Part shown: positions 62,268 through 64,000 of the stretch, one piece after another
Numbering within the stretch: position 1 is the first letter of the stretch
Layout of the letters: every line of letters begins with the position of its first letter
DNA from: an uncultured Lachnospiraceae bacterium
GTDB taxonomy: Bacteria; Bacillota; Clostridia; Lachnospirales; Lachnospiraceae
Length of the DNA stretch: 64,000 nt
Reading direction: 5' to 3'
Assembly (NCBI GenBank): GCA_900548905.1
Contig: URMK01000020.1
Coordinates: 1-64,000, forward strand
Program-made: the position numbers and the translations under genes
Notes under the pieces: generated by a model
Seen by the model: the letters and a program-made list of their open reading frames with translations, nothing else
What the model was told of the DNA's origin: nothing
The model's database searches: none

Positions 62268-62344
62268 AATTTCCCTCCAAACCGTTTTGCGGCTTTGCTG
62301 TCTTTTTTGTCCCGACCATTGTATCACATGGGAGGCTGCAGTTA

Positions 62345-62532
62345 CAATAGGAACCTTGGCCTGCCGCCCTGTGGTTTGGCCTGCCCGGTTTGCCCGCCCT
62401 GTTTTTCCCTGGGGCGGCGGTGCTGCAAGGTTCCTTCCAGGGGAACGGCTTTAGTCGTTTTCGCTCTCGCTCGGTTAAAAACGCAGCAGTCCTAACGCTG
62501 TAAAGGACACAGCGTAAGGACTGGCGTTTTCA
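62345..62532. repeat. GC-rich composite repeat, copy 2, with long hairpin
   Basis: 62345-62441 is the inverted match of 31-110. 62477-62500 and 62510-62530 form a long imperfect hairpin (AAAACGC, AGTCCT and ACGCTG blocks). The last 23 bases equal 1-23. It occupies the gene-free stretch between the aminotransferase and cobS; nothing coding is visible there. Confidence 0.65.
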
Positions 62533-62550
62533 AGAAGCCCGGAGGGTATT

Positions 62551-62598
62551 AAAAAAAGACTGAAAAGGCCGATATAAGATCGGGGGATTCAGTCTTTT
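62551..62598 (-). terminator. Terminator after cobS
   Basis: AAAAGACTGAA (62554-62564) pairs with TTCAGTCTTTT (62588-62598), enclosing a GGCCGAT/ATCGG hairpin, with seven T on the minus strand. Thirteen bases after the cobS stop. Confidence 0.9.
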
Positions 62599-62610
62599 AC
62601 ATATCTGCTT

Positions 62611-63393
62611 TTACAGACTGGTAAAGTCCGTGGGCATCCGGTAAACAAGAAGCGCCATAAGGGGAATCAGGATTTCGCATACCTGGACGAAAAAGCTTGC
62701 TATGTCTTCGGTAATTCCTCCGAAATGCTTGAAGGCTACCCAGCAGTAGTAGAGGAAGGCTATGACGGCGCCTGCGATGCAGGCAAGGCCTACGGAAAGG
62801 TTCATGCGGAGCATGAAAAAGGCACAGGCAGCCGTATAAAGGATAAGTATGGCGGCCACTGCTATTTTGGTTTTACCTTCCGGGACGTAGAGGGAGCATT
62901 TGCTTGTCTGGGAATGGCGCAGCCAGATGATGGAAAGGCCGTAGAGGGAACGGGACAGGATAAAGCCAAGGGCTACAACGGGCCATCCGTCTATGGGCAT
63001 TTCACTCCAAAGCCCAACTATAATCAGGAAATAGCTGACACAGGTGATGATGGCAAAATAGCCGCTGTGGGAGTCCTGAAGGATTTCCAGCTTGCCTTTT
63101 CTGGGCTGATGGGAAGAAAGAGCGTCAACGGTACGGAAAAATCCGTCCATAAAAGCTCCGCTGGAGAGAAGGAGGGGTATCATTACACAGACTACGGAAC
63201 GGAGGAATTCATAGTCCAGAAGGTAAGGATGGACAATTCTCCATTCCGTGATAAGGAATGCAATTACGGCCCCGACCCAGGGGACAAAACAAAGAATGTA
63301 TTTCATGTTGTCTTTTGTCTTGTCTATCTGGCGGGCGGGTATTATGGAATACATGGAAAAAGCCAAACGTAAACTGTTCCAGATCTGTTTCAT
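62611..63393 (-). CDS. cobS: Adenosylcobinamide-GDP ribazoletransferase CobS
   Basis: Last step of cobalamin assembly, at the membrane. 260 residues with about six helices; the family core is FMDGFFRTVDALSS (about 82) and KGKLEILQDSHSGYFAII (about 98). The acidic DxDG motif is reduced compared with typical CobS, so activity should be confirmed. GGAGCGACAGT before ATG. No other cob genes are in view, which makes it a detached pathway gene. Confidence 0.85.
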   Translation of the reverse strand: MKQIWNSLRLAFSMYSIIPARQIDKTKDNMKYILCFVPWVGAVIAFLITEWRIVHPYLLDYEFLRSVVCVMIPLLLSSGAFMDGFFRTVDALSSHQPRKGKLEILQDSHSGYFAIITCVSYFLIIVGLWSEMPIDGWPVVALGFILSRSLYGLSIIWLRHSQTSKCSLYVPEGKTKIAVAAILILYTAACAFFMLRMNLSVGLACIAGAVIAFLYYCWVAFKHFGGITEDIASFFVQVCEILIPLMALLVYRMPTDFTSL

Positions 63394-63451
63394 ACTGTCG
63401 CTCCTGTCTCTTTTGTATATACAGTGTTTTTATACATGGTGCGGCGGGATT

Positions 63452-64000
63452 TTACTCTATAACCACATCATCGGCGTATTCGTCCCATATCAGGCATATC
63501 CACGTCTTTCCCTGACTGAGTTCGATGGGGTTTCCGTCTTTATCCACATAGTAAGCGGGATCGGTGTCTGCATAACGGGACCAGGTCCCTTCTGTCATTT
63601 TACCCTGGGTGAAAACCTGGACCTTCATGTTATTGTCCCCGTGGCAGCCAAAAGCGAGGTAGTCGTTTTCATCTCTTACTTCACCGTAGCAATACTGGAA
63701 AATGACGTTGTCATAAGCCAGCTGATCTCCGGTGCTTTCATCGATATGGGGGCCGCCGTATTGGTAACGGTAATATTTCCCGTCCTTCTGGCTGTATTCA
63801 AAGTATGCCCGGACCTTGCTGAAGCCGTTGGCAAGATTGGGTTCCTTTCCTCCCGGATAGAGAAGAAGAGCCTCCTTACCGTCGGTGTTGTCCGGTTTCC
63901 GGCCATCCGGGGCAAAAGCGAATTTAGGCTTATGGGTATCATGATAGGTCTGGCTGTAGCCGAATTTTTTAATGTCTTTCTGCAGCCCCTGGATGTCGAT
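63452..64000 (-). CDS. DUF3048 domain-containing (YerB-like) lipoprotein, 3' part
   Basis: The minus-strand frame runs open from the window edge to a TAA at 63452-63454 (182 residues). The sequence includes FSKVRAYFEYSQKDGKYYRYQ, GGPHIDESTGDQLAYDNVIFQ, GKMTEGTWSRYADTDPAYYV and QGKTWICLIWDEYADDVVIE, characteristic of the DUF3048 C-terminal domain. The N terminus, where a lipobox is expected, lies outside the window. Function in the family is unknown. Confidence 0.85.
   Translation of the reverse strand: MDIQGLQKDIKKFGYSQTYHDTHKPKFAFAPDGRKPDNTDGKEALLLYPGGKEPNLANGFSKVRAYFEYSQKDGKYYRYQYGGPHIDESTGDQLAYDNVIFQYCYGEVRDENDYLAFGCHGDNNMKVQVFTQGKMTEGTWSRYADTDPAYYVDKDGNPIELSQGKTWICLIWDEYADDVVIE

Noticed and set aside
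62725..63372. 215-codon plus-strand frame opposite cobS
   Set aside because: cobS has membrane topology, an SD and a terminator in the right place; the antisense frame has none of these.
63676..63942. 88-codon minus-strand frame near the right edge
   Set aside because: A different frame of the same strand encodes the DUF3048 C-terminal domain through to its stop.

Overview
The window looks like chromosomal DNA of an anaerobic Firmicute of class Clostridia, most likely family Lachnospiraceae. The support is a set of lineage-typical genes and orders: a cdaA-cdaR-glmM cluster, ireB-ruvX-DUF1292-fur-rnjA, hrcA-grpE-dnaK-dnaJ behind a CIRCE operator, type III glutamine synthetase, an HPr-like protein without the active-site histidine, DUF6465, and consensus SD sequences and sigma-A promoters. 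Genus cannot be settled from sequence alone. Almost every gene is on the minus strand, so the operons below are read from high to low coordinates. Only four coding units are on the plus strand: an XRE regulator, the HPr-like gene, an MFS transporter and a LytTR/DUF3021 pair.

Layout. 1-8.2 kb: recD2, comF, two small or uncharacterised membrane proteins, diadenylate cyclase cdaA, its regulator cdaR, and glmM. 8.3-9.3 kb: mreB, closed by its own terminator. 9.8-16.4 kb: uvrB and uvrA, preceded by an AT-rich AlbA_2-type gene; a LexA box lies upstream of that gene. 16.8-20.7 kb: a large multi-PAS hybrid histidine kinase. 20.8-26.2 kb: a PucR/CdaR-type regulator, then ftsE, ftsX, an EnvC-like M23 hydrolase factor and a CtpA protease (a septal peptidoglycan module). 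26.4-30.2 kb: WecG/TagA glycosyltransferase, CPBP protease, CvfB, acyl-ACP thioesterase, and a divergent XRE regulator. 30.3-32.7 kb: tRNA-Gln(CUG) and glnN. 33-39.3 kb: a long run from ireB through ruvX, DUF1292, fur, rnjA, ylbF and an mltG-like stub to trmR and a U32 protein. 39.4-46.8 kb: mtaB, HPr-like, thiI, cysteine desulfurase, rsmE, prmA, NUDIX (largely tRNA/rRNA/ribosome modification). 47-48.2 kb: MFS transporter. 48.3-53.4 kb: the HrcA heat-shock operon. 53.7-59.2 kb: DUF6465, phoR-phoB, and a Na/Pi cotransporter with a PhoU tail, preceded by a candidate Pho box. 59.4-64 kb: uppP, patatin, aminotransferase, cobS and the 3' part of a DUF3048 gene cut by the window edge.

No CRISPR array, prophage, transposase or obvious new multi-gene defence system was found. 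The most interesting material lies between genes: (i) a two-copy structured element (9424-9551 and 44034-44192) with a conserved core and variable flanking hairpin; (ii) a family of short palindromes ending in GTAACT/AGTTAC, several directly after genes; (iii) a GC-rich composite repeat at both ends of the window; (iv) a 45-codon frame and an attached terminator-like hairpin in the glnN leader; (v) a 21-bp perfect inverted repeat. The best regulatory inferences are LexA control of an AlbA_2-uvrB-uvrA unit and PhoB control of the Na/Pi-phoB-phoR unit.
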